Below are positions 45,157 to 53,530 of a stretch of DNA of 64,000 nt, one piece after another; positions within the stretch are counted from its first letter, which is position 1; the number at the start of each line of letters is the position of its first letter. The notes below the pieces were generated by a model. The model made no database searches and was not told where the DNA came from. It worked only from the letters and a program-made list of their open reading frames with translations. The position numbers were made by a program, and so were the translations under genes. Source of the stretch: G963674835 sp963674835 (GTDB lineage Bacteria; Planctomycetota; Planctomycetia; Pirellulales; Thermoguttaceae). The stretch spans positions 2,294,001 through 2,358,000 of the forward strand of contig CAXXKC010000003.1 of assembly GCA_963674835.2 (NCBI GenBank), read 5' to 3'.

Positions 45157-46454
45157 GCCATCAGCGTTCCGCACGCCGTACCTTTCTCAAATCGTCGCTG
45201 GGCATGGCCGGCGCTGTGGCGTTTACTTGGGGCACACCCGCCGTGCAGGCGCGAGGGGCCAACGAGCGGCTTACCCTCGGCATACTCGGGTGCTCCCGGG
45301 GACTCGTCGTCGGCAAGGAAATGGCCGAACAGGGCGTAAGGGTGGTTTCCGTTTATGATCCGGATGCCGCCAGAGTTGAGAAGGTGAGTCAACACTTCCA
45401 GCTCAAACGTGCCGCCAAGGACCTGCGAGAGGTGCTCGACAACAAGTCGATCGATGCGGTGCTGGTTGCCACGCCCGATCACTGGCACGCGCCGGCATCG
45501 ATCCTGTCTGCGGACGCTGGGAAGCACGTTTATGTCGAGAAACCGTGTTCTCACAATATCCGCGAAGGCCGGTTGATGGTCGAAGCGGCCCGGCGTAATA
45601 AGATCGTCATGCACGTAGGTTCACAAAGCCGCAGCACGCCCGTCATCCAGAAACCCATCCAGATGATACGCGAAGGAATGATCGGTGACGTCCTGGTGGC
45701 CAAGGCATGGAATAGCCAGCGGCGTCCCAATATCGGTCATGTGGCACCCTCGAAGCCACCGGGCGGATTCGACTACGACCAGTGGGTCGGGCCGGCTGTG
45801 TGGCAGCCGTTCCGGAAGAACTGTTATCACTATACTTGGCATTGGTGGTACAACTTCGGCACCGGGGACGCGGGCAACGACGGAGTCCACGAGTTGGACA
45901 TCGCAGTGTGGGGGCTCGGAATCGACTCTCATCCGTCGAGTGTGAGCGGCTACGGCGTCAAGATGTACTTCGACGATGATCAACAGTTCCCCGACACGCA
46001 GTACGTTACGTATGACTACCCAGCCAACGGCGAGCCGGGCCAACGGCGAATGCTTGTCTACGAACAGCGGATCTGGTCGCCGTATCTTCAGGAAGGCCAA
46101 GAAAACGGCAATGCCTTCTATGGGACGAAGGGAATGCTAATCCTGGGCAAACACGACGGGTGGCAACTTTTTGGCGAGCGGAATAAGCTGATCGCCGAGG
46201 AGAAGGGGACGTACGCCATAGCTCCACACGTCCAGGAGTTTATCGATGCCGTGAAAAGTGGCCGACGTTCCAACACGGACATCGAAATCGGCCACCGTTC
46301 CGCCACGTTGATTCATTTGGCGAATATCGTGGCGCGGACAGGCCGTCCCGTGCGGTTCGATCCGACGGCCGAGCAAATCCTCGACAACCCGGAGGCGAAC
46401 GCCCTGATCCGCCGTGAGTACCGCGACCATTGGGCCACACCAAAAGGGAGCTAG
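45153..46454 (+). CDS. Tat-exported Gfo/Idh/MocA family oxidoreductase
   Basis: 433 aa. The twin-arginine signal is SARRTFLKSSLGMAGAVAF. The NAD-binding motif is LTLGILGCSRGLVVG, the family signature is VEKPCSHNIREGRLMVEA, and the later WHWWYNFGTGDAGNDGVHEL carries the substrate-site residues of this subfamily. It overlaps the LacI gene and precedes the GH5-like gene by 79 nt. The context suggests oxidation or inversion of a sugar released by the neighbouring glycosidase; the actual sugar is unknown. Confidence 0.93.
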   Translation: MSHQRSARRTFLKSSLGMAGAVAFTWGTPAVQARGANERLTLGILGCSRGLVVGKEMAEQGVRVVSVYDPDAARVEKVSQHFQLKRAAKDLREVLDNKSIDAVLVATPDHWHAPASILSADAGKHVYVEKPCSHNIREGRLMVEAARRNKIVMHVGSQSRSTPVIQKPIQMIREGMIGDVLVAKAWNSQRRPNIGHVAPSKPPGGFDYDQWVGPAVWQPFRKNCYHYTWHWWYNFGTGDAGNDGVHELDIAVWGLGIDSHPSSVSGYGVKMYFDDDQQFPDTQYVTYDYPANGEPGQRRMLVYEQRIWSPYLQEGQENGNAFYGTKGMLILGKHDGWQLFGERNKLIAEEKGTYAIAPHVQEFIDAVKSGRRSNTDIEIGHRSATLIHLANIVARTGRPVRFDPTAEQILDNPEANALIRREYRDHWATPKGS

Positions 46455-46533
46455 CGGTTCAGGGGCGGGAGAGAGTTGAACCCCAGGCCTCCATCGAAAC
46501 AAGCAAAGGCTCTTTTCGCTCAAGGCACCCGTG

Positions 46534-47634
46534 ATGACCACCAATGGTGACCTTCCCGAGAGACTGTCGCAACGCCGTCAAGTGTCGCGACGCAAAGCGA
46601 TTCAAATGGCCGTGGTGGGAGCAACCGCTGCGTGCAGTTCCCTCAACGGGCCGTCACCGGCAGCCGAGGAACCGACCGGGGCGCCCATGTGGCCGAAGCC
46701 GACCCTTCACAATTACGACAGTTACGGCTGGTTGCGTGGATTCAACGTCGTTCCGTCGTGGGCGGCGCGTATCGAGCAGGCTTGGCTGCTGTATCATCCT
46801 CAACGCTTCCGCGACGAGATTGGTCTGGCCCGGCAAGTGCACGCCAATTGCATTCGCCTCTGGATCGATTTCTCGGCATGGATGGCCGACCCGCTCCACG
46901 TAACCGAGAACTTCATGGACGCGGTTGCTGCGCTCGACGAAGTCGGCATGAAGACCATGCCCTGTCTTTTCAATCGGTGGCACAACCCGTTGTGGGACTA
47001 CGGCGGCACGTATCTCGAAGCGATACCGACACACGATAGTCTTCGAAAGTATCTCGAAGCGATCGTGCGGCCGCTGATCCAGGACGATCGCATCCTTGTC
47101 TGGGACTTGTGCAACGAGCCTAAGGCCACAAGTCCCGACCACGCGGATTTCCGCTGGTTGAAGGTCGTGGCGCAAATGGTCCGCGACATAGGCGTCAGGC
47201 AGCCGATCACGATCGGCACCATCATACGCAACGAGTGCATGGTAACCTACGCTCCATTGATGGACGTACTGTGCGGACATCCTTACGCAAGAACGCGGCA
47301 ATCACTGGTTGACGTGGTAGCCTATCTGAAGTCCTACCAGGCCGAAAGAAACAAGCCGCTCCTGGTCAACGAATGTATCCCCGGGTGCCTCAACGACCTG
47401 AAGCGGGCCGCATTGGCGCGCGATTCCATCGCGCTACTGAGCGAGGCCGGTTTCGGCTGGATGGGCTGGAGTTTAATGGAAGGCACGGCCATTTCGACCC
47501 GCCGCGATATCCACGATACCAACGGCATCGATGGCGAAGGATATCATGCCTGGTTCACCAAGGACGGACGCCTGCGCGATGGGTTGGAATTCCTCAGAGA
47601 GCCACCCAAACTGAAGCCGCCGTGGGCAAGTTAG
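46534..47634 (+). CDS. Exported GH5-like (cellulase/mannanase clan A) glycoside hydrolase
   Basis: 366 aa with a Tat-type signal (SRRKAIQMAVVGATAACSS). The TIM barrel has WLRGFNVVPSWAAR, NCIRLWIDFSAWM, the acid/base Glu195 in WDLCNEPK and the nucleophile Glu280 in LLVNECIPG; both carboxylates needed for a retaining clan-A enzyme are present. The late WMGWSLMEGTA fits the conserved Trp strand. It may cleave a beta-linked polysaccharide, but GH5 specificity cannot be read here. Start is ATG 46534, directly after an in-frame GTG. Confidence 0.85.
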   Translation: MTTNGDLPERLSQRRQVSRRKAIQMAVVGATAACSSLNGPSPAAEEPTGAPMWPKPTLHNYDSYGWLRGFNVVPSWAARIEQAWLLYHPQRFRDEIGLARQVHANCIRLWIDFSAWMADPLHVTENFMDAVAALDEVGMKTMPCLFNRWHNPLWDYGGTYLEAIPTHDSLRKYLEAIVRPLIQDDRILVWDLCNEPKATSPDHADFRWLKVVAQMVRDIGVRQPITIGTIIRNECMVTYAPLMDVLCGHPYARTRQSLVDVVAYLKSYQAERNKPLLVNECIPGCLNDLKRAALARDSIALLSEAGFGWMGWSLMEGTAISTRRDIHDTNGIDGEGYHAWFTKDGRLRDGLEFLREPPKLKPPWAS

Positions 47635-47784
47635 CACGATGCTCATTCAGACTCCGGGCGGCGCACCCGGGCGTAGTCCCATTGGAACATGTCGGTCGAA
47701 ATGTGGGATAGCCGGTCTCTGCGCGCTGCGAAACGACACGATTACCGCAAACACGTTGACGCCAAAATCATGTGGAGGAACCCA

Positions 47785-49299
47785 ATGAGTGACGCCAAAC
47801 TGAACCGGCGTGAGTGGGTGGCCGTATCGGCCGCCGGGTTGGGCTGTCTCGCCGCGGTCCGGGGGGGCCTCGCCCAAGCGGAAGAACCGGCAAACCGGCC
47901 TTCCAAGGCGACGATTCTGTTTTTCGACGACCAGCGTCTGAACCTCTACGACCGGGTCACGCGGCACGTGGGCCGGCCCGAACGGATCGACGAATCGATC
48001 TACCGCGACCCGAGAGGCCGCGTCGACTGGGGTTATCCCGGCGTGTTTCGCGACGAGGCGACCGGCAAGTGGCGAATGACCTATCAAATCGCGGGGAAGC
48101 AGCGAATGGCCGTGCTGGCCGAGAGCGACGACGGATTGCACTGGACCCCGCGCGATACGACGCGCGAGATTGAATTGCCCGACCGCATTGTGCCGAACCA
48201 AGTGCTGCCGGTACACCACTTCGGCGAGTGGGCCGCGACGTTCGTCGACCCCAATGCCCCGGCCGCCGAACGGCTCAAGGGACTGGTCGCCTACCACACG
48301 AGCCGCAACCACTTCGCAACACCGCTTTGGGTCTCGCCCGACGGCATCCACTGGACGCTCAAGGAGGGTATCCAATGGCAGAAGCTGGGGCCGGACCCGG
48401 CCACTCACGTCTTCTGGAACCACGTCCGGCAGAGCTATACGTTCACGTCGCGGCCCGACTGGACCGACCGGCGAATCGCCATTTTCGAAACCAAAGACTG
48501 GCGGCAGTTCGGCGCGCCGGTGCTGGCGATCCAGGCCGATGCCCTCGACTCACCCCTTACGGAGCCTTACGGCATGCCGGTGATCTCGTACGGCGGCCTG
48601 TTCATCGGGCTGCTCTGGCTCTTCCACACATCACCCGAAGTGGCCGGGCATTCGCCGCACAAGTACTACGATGGGCCCGTCGACTGCCAGTTGGCCTACA
48701 GCCTTAACGGCATCCACTGGCAACGAGGGCTTCGCGACCCGTTCATCCCCAACGGGGCGCCGGGCGAGCCCGATTGTGGGTGTGTCTATCCCAGCTCGAC
48801 CGTGATCAAGGAAGATGGCTCGCTGTGGATCTATGCCTCGGCTTGCACGAAAGAGCACGGCTACGCAGGCAAAGACACCGGCTCCATCCTGGCGTACCGC
48901 CTGCGCCGCGATGGGTTCGTCTATCTTGAAGGCAAAGACCCGCCCGGCCGAATCGGCACCCGGGCCCTCTACTGGCGCGGCGGCGAAGCGGAACTCAATG
49001 CCGAGTGCCTCGGCGATGGCCGCGTTCGGACGCAGGTCACGGAAATCGACGGCAAGCCACTCGATGGCTACCGTTTTGACCAGTGCGTGCCCCTGACCGG
49101 TGATGATACGGCCTGGACCCCCGCGTGGAAGTCGGGGAAGACGCTCGGGCAACTGGCCGGGAAGCTGCTCCGCCTAGAAGTGGAACTGGCCGCCGCGCGG
49201 CTCTATGCGCTGCATGGCGATTTCGTCCCCCTGGTGGCAGGCGAGGCGCGACGATTCCGCGACGAGGGACTCGTGCCGAAGCCCCGGCCCGGATTCTGA
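47785..49299 (+). CDS. Exported five-bladed-propeller (sialidase/GH43-like) protein
   Basis: 504 aa with a twin-arginine-like signal (NRREWVAVSAAGLGCLAAVR). The body has repeated DGxxW propeller motifs: SDDGLHWTPRD, SPDGIHWTLKEG, SLNGIHWQRGL. It also has conserved acidic positions such as GYPGVFRDEATGKWRMTY, and a C-terminal beta domain. This suits a GH43/GH32/GH33-like hydrolase or lyase of unknown specificity. GGAGG precedes ATG 47785. It closes the rightward lacI-Gfo-GH5 series and abuts an IS remnant at its 3' end. Confidence 0.82.
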   Translation: MSDAKLNRREWVAVSAAGLGCLAAVRGGLAQAEEPANRPSKATILFFDDQRLNLYDRVTRHVGRPERIDESIYRDPRGRVDWGYPGVFRDEATGKWRMTYQIAGKQRMAVLAESDDGLHWTPRDTTREIELPDRIVPNQVLPVHHFGEWAATFVDPNAPAAERLKGLVAYHTSRNHFATPLWVSPDGIHWTLKEGIQWQKLGPDPATHVFWNHVRQSYTFTSRPDWTDRRIAIFETKDWRQFGAPVLAIQADALDSPLTEPYGMPVISYGGLFIGLLWLFHTSPEVAGHSPHKYYDGPVDCQLAYSLNGIHWQRGLRDPFIPNGAPGEPDCGCVYPSSTVIKEDGSLWIYASACTKEHGYAGKDTGSILAYRLRRDGFVYLEGKDPPGRIGTRALYWRGGEAELNAECLGDGRVRTQVTEIDGKPLDGYRFDQCVPLTGDDTAWTPAWKSGKTLGQLAGKLLRLEVELAAARLYALHGDFVPLVAGEARRFRDEGLVPKPRPGF

Positions 49300-49315
49300 G
49301 AACGTGTTTTGAAAA

Positions 49316-50095
49316 TCAGTTTTGAGCGTTAGCGAGTCGTTTGGACATTAGGTAGATCATGGCGATGTAGGTGAAGGTTTCGCTGGAGGCAGTGGTTTTC
49401 TCGTAGTCCTTGCTGTAACGCCGATGCCGGCCCAGCCAGGCAAATGTGTGTTCGACGATCCACCGTTTGGGCAAGACGACGAGCCCTTTGAGGCCCACGG
49501 GCCGAAGCACCGTTTGCAGGATCCAGCCGAACGTGCCTGCAACCCAATCGGGAAGCGAATTGCGAGCATACGCAACGTCTCCGAAAATCACTTTGAGCCG
49601 ATGAAACTTCTCATCGAGTTTCTCCAACACCCACCACGCTCCACTTTGATCTTGCCAATCGGCCCGATGGACGACGATCGCCAACACCAGACCAAGAGTA
49701 TCGACGGCCAAGTGCCGTTTGCGTCCGGTGATTTTCTTGCCTGCATCGTAACCTCGTTCTTCGGCTCCTTCGGCGGTGCGGATCGATCGGCTGTCGATAA
49801 TCGCTGCGGTTGGCGTCGATTTCTTGCCCACGGACCGTCGCACCTTGGCCCGCAACGCATCGTGGATTTTCTCCCAGATGCCCTCGTTTCTCCATCGCCA
49901 GAAGATACCGTAGACCGTGCTCCAGTTGGGAAAATCGGCTGGCAGCATTCGCCACTGGCACGGCCCCTTGTAGAAGCCCTGAAGGTCTCTTCGCGCCAGA
50001 AGCTGATCCGCGTTGCCGCGTGCCCAATCGGCGGCCTTGGAGACCGTCTGTGTATAGCGATGAATCTGTTTTTCTATGAGATACATACCGGACAT
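49316..50095 (-). CDS. IS5-family transposase, 5' end probably degraded
   Basis: 259 aa. The conserved part starts at CQWRMLPADFPNWSTVYGIF and continues with AAIIDSRSIRTAE, GYDAGKKITGRKRHLAVDTL, VIFGDVAYARN and RWIVEHTFAWLGRHRR, giving the DDE residues. The N-terminus (residues 1-45) is unusual and lacks the normal helical block. Its 3' end lies 17 nt after the propeller gene and its 5' end about 20 nt from the sialidase gene stop. I could not find a matching inverted repeat beyond 50095, so the copy may be 5'-truncated. Confidence 0.85.
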   Translation of the reverse strand: MSGMYLIEKQIHRYTQTVSKAADWARGNADQLLARRDLQGFYKGPCQWRMLPADFPNWSTVYGIFWRWRNEGIWEKIHDALRAKVRRSVGKKSTPTAAIIDSRSIRTAEGAEERGYDAGKKITGRKRHLAVDTLGLVLAIVVHRADWQDQSGAWWVLEKLDEKFHRLKVIFGDVAYARNSLPDWVAGTFGWILQTVLRPVGLKGLVVLPKRWIVEHTFAWLGRHRRYSKDYEKTTASSETFTYIAMIYLMSKRLANAQN

Positions 50096-50113
50096 CCTGG
50101 CTTGACCCGCGTG

Positions 50114-51529
50114 CTATCGAATTCGAAAGAGGCTGCCGGCGATGTAGCGCGTGCCGCCGAACTTGTTCCCGTCGGGCCTGGTATCGTAGTACGCCACGAA
50201 GATTCGCCCGTCTTCGAACTGGCAGCCTACGGGATAGCCGGAGTCACCGTTCGTGCCGTCATCACGTAGCGCAAACTCATGTGACCATGTCTTGCCATGG
50301 TCGCTGCTTATGACTCCGCCGATACCGATGGGCGTGCGGCGCCGGTTGAAGAGTACGAGAATTCGACCGTTGTCGAGGAGTATCGGCCACGGTGCCCGAT
50401 AGTTGCTTGCTCCCGGCGGGACGTTCACGGGCCCGGGGTTTTTCCAACACTCTCGTCCTTTGCCGGTGATCGGAACCGGGTCGCCCCAGGTTTTGCCCTT
50501 GTCGCGTGAGGTGGTCATGCAGATCGCGTTGCGAACACCGTCGACCACATACTGGTTGCCCTTCCCGTCGCGTCCGATGTGTACGAAGTAGCAGTGCAGT
50601 TCGTCGTCGGCGATCCGCAGCAGCGCGGGATAGCTGAACCGGCCCTCGACCCGTCCTTGCGGGACACCACGCGCCAAGCCCAGGTACTCCCAGGAAAGCC
50701 CGTTGTCGCTCGAACGGAACAACACCGGGCCGCTGTGCTTCGGCGCATCGGGCATGTTCATCGCGCCGGTCATCAAGAGCGTGTGACCGTCGGGCAAACG
50801 CAGCACCGGATAGCTGCTCTTAAGCACGTCTCCGTTCTTCACGAGCGGATTGGGGATCACCGTCGGCGCCTTTTCCCACGTGCGCCCCCGGTCGGCCGAC
50901 CGCATGCATGCGCAAACCAGATTCCCCTTCAGTTCCGGCAGCCATGACCGTGTAAAAAAGAAGAGCGAATCCGGTGAGAACATGTTGATCTGATCCCGTT
51001 TGGCATCCGGCTGAAACAGAAACGCCCGTTTCTTTTCCGGCGGGTCACACTCGCGATAGATGACCACTTCCTGATCCTCGGGCCACGTGCGGCCGTAGTC
51101 GAGCGAACGTCGCAGGACGACCTCGGCACGGCCGTGATACCCTCGGGGCCCGTGACTAACGTCAGTCTCCAGTTCGTAGTTGCATGGCGCGCGATTGTAG
51201 CCGATGACGATTTCACCGTTGCCATAATAGTTGAAAACGCCCTGCTGCGGATGGCCTGCATAGCGGTGCTTGTCGTAGTCGATGTCGAAATGCTCGACAT
51301 CGTAGATCTCCGGTCGAGGGGCCAGTGGCTCACGTTGTTGACGGTTCATGTACTCTGTGGGACCAACTCGCGGCGTGCTCAACGAGTCCGAGTCGGGTTT
51401 TGCATAGGCGAGCGCGTTTGCATGGAGAGACAGCTCGGTCTCACCTCGCGCGATTTCCGGGAGAAGGCACCCGGCAAGACAGAGAATACAGCCGTAGTGA
51501 CAGAAGTGTCGCCTCTTGATTGTTGTCAT
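50114..51529 (-). CDS. Exported sialidase-like (BNR/Asp-box) protein
   Basis: 471 aa. An N-terminal signal (HYGCILCLAGCLLPEIARG) precedes a six-bladed propeller with five Asp-box repeats: RSLDYGRTW, RSADRGRTW, RSSDNGLSW, TSRDKGKTW and SSDHGKTW. Sialidase-type active-site Arg residues are plausible at several sites but not confirmed, so it may be another exo-glycosidase or a binding protein. AGGAAG precedes ATG 51529. It lies downstream of the hydrolase and the mini-prepilin on the same strand. Confidence 0.86.
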   Translation of the reverse strand: MTTIKRRHFCHYGCILCLAGCLLPEIARGETELSLHANALAYAKPDSDSLSTPRVGPTEYMNRQQREPLAPRPEIYDVEHFDIDYDKHRYAGHPQQGVFNYYGNGEIVIGYNRAPCNYELETDVSHGPRGYHGRAEVVLRRSLDYGRTWPEDQEVVIYRECDPPEKKRAFLFQPDAKRDQINMFSPDSLFFFTRSWLPELKGNLVCACMRSADRGRTWEKAPTVIPNPLVKNGDVLKSSYPVLRLPDGHTLLMTGAMNMPDAPKHSGPVLFRSSDNGLSWEYLGLARGVPQGRVEGRFSYPALLRIADDELHCYFVHIGRDGKGNQYVVDGVRNAICMTTSRDKGKTWGDPVPITGKGRECWKNPGPVNVPPGASNYRAPWPILLDNGRILVLFNRRRTPIGIGGVISSDHGKTWSHEFALRDDGTNGDSGYPVGCQFEDGRIFVAYYDTRPDGNKFGGTRYIAGSLFRIR

Positions 51530-51594
51530 GGATTTCTTCCTGTCTGTTCTCTGCCAACATTTACAAGCAGTACCTGTTATCGATGCCGATGTGC

Positions 51595-51720
51595 TCAGTG
51601 TTCGCCGTCGTTCGCCGCTCGGCGCGCGTGTACGGCCGGCAGCAACAGCGCGATGACGACAAGCAACTCGACGAGTGCAAACCCGCGGTGTGGAGGCTTG
51701 TTCCCTGCCACGCAACCCAT
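51595..51720 (-). CDS. 41-aa DUF1559/type II pseudopilin-like remnant
   Basis: The peptide carries RGFALVELLVVIALLLPAVH, the N-terminal methylation/pilin motif of planctomycete DUF1559 proteins (normally GFTLVELLVVIAIIGILIALLLPAVQ). The central IIGILIA is missing and the protein stops 11 residues after this block. A good GGGAGAG lies 6 nt before ATG 51720, and the gene starts 3 nt after the hydrolase stop. It may be a decayed pilin fragment or a short membrane peptide that is still translated. Confidence 0.6.
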   Translation of the reverse strand: MGCVAGNKPPHRGFALVELLVVIALLLPAVHARRAANDGEH

Positions 51721-51723
51721 GTC

Positions 51724-52728
51724 TCACTCTCCCTTGGCGGGCTCGAGCTGCGGCATTTTCCACTGCTTGGCCAACCAGCGGCGGACATCTTCCGATGCCT
51801 GCTTCCTGGAGTCTGCGAGCCCATGGCCGGCGTCGTACCAAATCACCTCTTTCGGTTCGCCTGCCAGCGAGAGCATCTTGTGAAACGTGGCGGGCGTCAG
51901 ATCCGTGTCACGTTTGCCGAACAGGAAGAGTACCGGTCTTGGCGCCAGCTTGTGGACGAAGTATTGGCAGTCGAAGGGGCCCATGAAGGACCGATAGAAC
52001 TCGGGTGTGAACCATGGCTGCTGGCGAACGGCCTGTGCGTGGCGGTGCTGCGTGTTCTGCATATAGAGCACAAGATCGGCTCCGGCCGCCCGGATGACGA
52101 ACTGCTTCACGCGTGGATCGACCGCGCCCAGAATCGTTCCCATCCATCCCCCCTTGCTTGCGCTGGCATAGCACACGCGGTCCTTGTCGATGTTGTACTT
52201 CTCGAACAGGAAGTCAAGCAGGCGGCGCATGTCGACGACCGTGTTCATTCTCGCCCAGAGGAGCAGTCCGGGCGTTTGGGTGTAGCTGTCCTCCAGGCCC
52301 TTGCGGGCTGCGCGACCTTGCAGCCGGTAGTCAACATAAGCGGTCAGGATGCCGTATTGGGCCAGATCCTTCGACGCCCGTAAGGATCCCGAAGTCCAGA
52401 CGGACTCGGTCATGAATGCCGGCGCGATCAGAAGCGGAAACGGCCCGTTGCCGTCCGGCACCACGACGTCACCATGGACCGGCAGGCCGTCGGCGCCCCG
52501 AAACGTCAGCTCGTAGCTCGTCCCACCAGGCACTTTCTGCGGCTTGGAGATCTTGGCGTCCAGCGGCAAGCCGGGCGGGTACTCGTAGTACCTCTTGAGC
52601 GTTTCGAAGTTGAGGTAGGGATCGGTGCCGGCCCGAGGCGAAGCGTCATCCGCCAATGCCGCGGCCGCACCAACCGCCACGAGAAGTAGTCCGACCAAGC
52701 CTGTGTGGTTTCCTATCCTCATTCTCAT
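51724..52728 (-). CDS. Secreted alpha/beta hydrolase (acetyl-xylan-esterase/prolyl-oligopeptidase-like)
   Basis: 334 aa with a signal peptide (GLVGLLLVAVGAAAALADD). The fold shows the nucleophile elbow YASASKGGWMG (Ser in SKGG), the catalytic Asp in GKRDTDLTP and the His in YDAGHGLAD. The N-terminal sequence YPPGLPLDAKI is typical of esterases acting on decorated polysaccharides. The context (sialidase-like and GH5-like neighbours) supports removal of ester groups from glycans. ATG 52722 is an alternative start. Confidence 0.85.
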   Translation of the reverse strand: MRMRIGNHTGLVGLLLVAVGAAAALADDASPRAGTDPYLNFETLKRYYEYPPGLPLDAKISKPQKVPGGTSYELTFRGADGLPVHGDVVVPDGNGPFPLLIAPAFMTESVWTSGSLRASKDLAQYGILTAYVDYRLQGRAARKGLEDSYTQTPGLLLWARMNTVVDMRRLLDFLFEKYNIDKDRVCYASASKGGWMGTILGAVDPRVKQFVIRAAGADLVLYMQNTQHRHAQAVRQQPWFTPEFYRSFMGPFDCQYFVHKLAPRPVLFLFGKRDTDLTPATFHKMLSLAGEPKEVIWYDAGHGLADSRKQASEDVRRWLAKQWKMPQLEPAKGE

Positions 52729-52816
52729 CCTCGTCAGGGTACTCGCTAAGTGTTGAGTCGCGCGACTTGTGCCAATCGCGCCGCTCCCTTCTGTCAGAGA
52801 TACGCTTGCCCTCGCT

Positions 52817-53422
52817 CTATGCCGAGTCGGCCACGACGTGAAAACGTCGCGATTTCTCGTGCTTTGCCAGCAATTGGAGCATCTCGACGGCCAACTCCGG
52901 TCGCGTGCGATAGACGCGCCGCTCCTTCGCGGCGCTTTTGTGGTTCAGGTACAGACGGAAGAGGATCGGCAGACAGAACGGGCGGCCGGGCCACAACGGG
53001 AACTGGAGGATCCCCCCCAGCACGACCCAACTATGTCCCCAGTTGGTAATCGCCTTGCCTCGACTGGACAGAAGGGGGTCATGATGCATGCCCGTGCCGA
53101 ACATCTTCATGCCGCGTTTGCGAGCCAGCGTATCATCCAGGCCCAAGAAGATGACTTCGCCCAGCCACGGCTTGAGCACATCGAAGACCGCCAAGCCAAG
53201 CTGGTCTCGAGACCAGCGGGCCGTGGCGAAAAGACGATGGTAGGCCGAATGATGCTTCTGTCCTACAGCGCCGGCGGCCACGATCAAGCGTGTCACGGTC
53301 CGGCGACTGGCAAAGATCCAGCCGGTCACCAACACGAGGAAGTTCTCAAACGAAGGCTCCGTCATAACGGCGGCCAGGGGTTGCAAAACAAGAACAAACG
53401 AGTTAACAAGGGACATTGGCAA
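52817..53422 (-). pseudogene. 3'-truncated DDE transposase (IS701/IS4-like)
   Basis: 201 aa. It has the N-terminal part and first catalytic Asp region of a DDE endonuclease (VIFLGLDDTLARKRGMKMF, then HSWVVLGGILQFPLW). It ends at VVADSA followed by TAG, where family members continue with Tyr and about 200 more residues containing the last catalytic carboxylates. Only the 5' half remains. ATG 53416 (GAGGAGG upstream) is the likelier start. No inverted repeats were found. Confidence 0.72.
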
Positions 53423-53530
53423 GCCTCCTCGAAATGGGCTGCGGATTGACCACTACAGTCCTCTAGAGCGAGGCTTGTCCTCTTTGTCAATTTGACAGCA
53501 GCGCAAGCACTGCTACTGCGAAAGTCGGAC

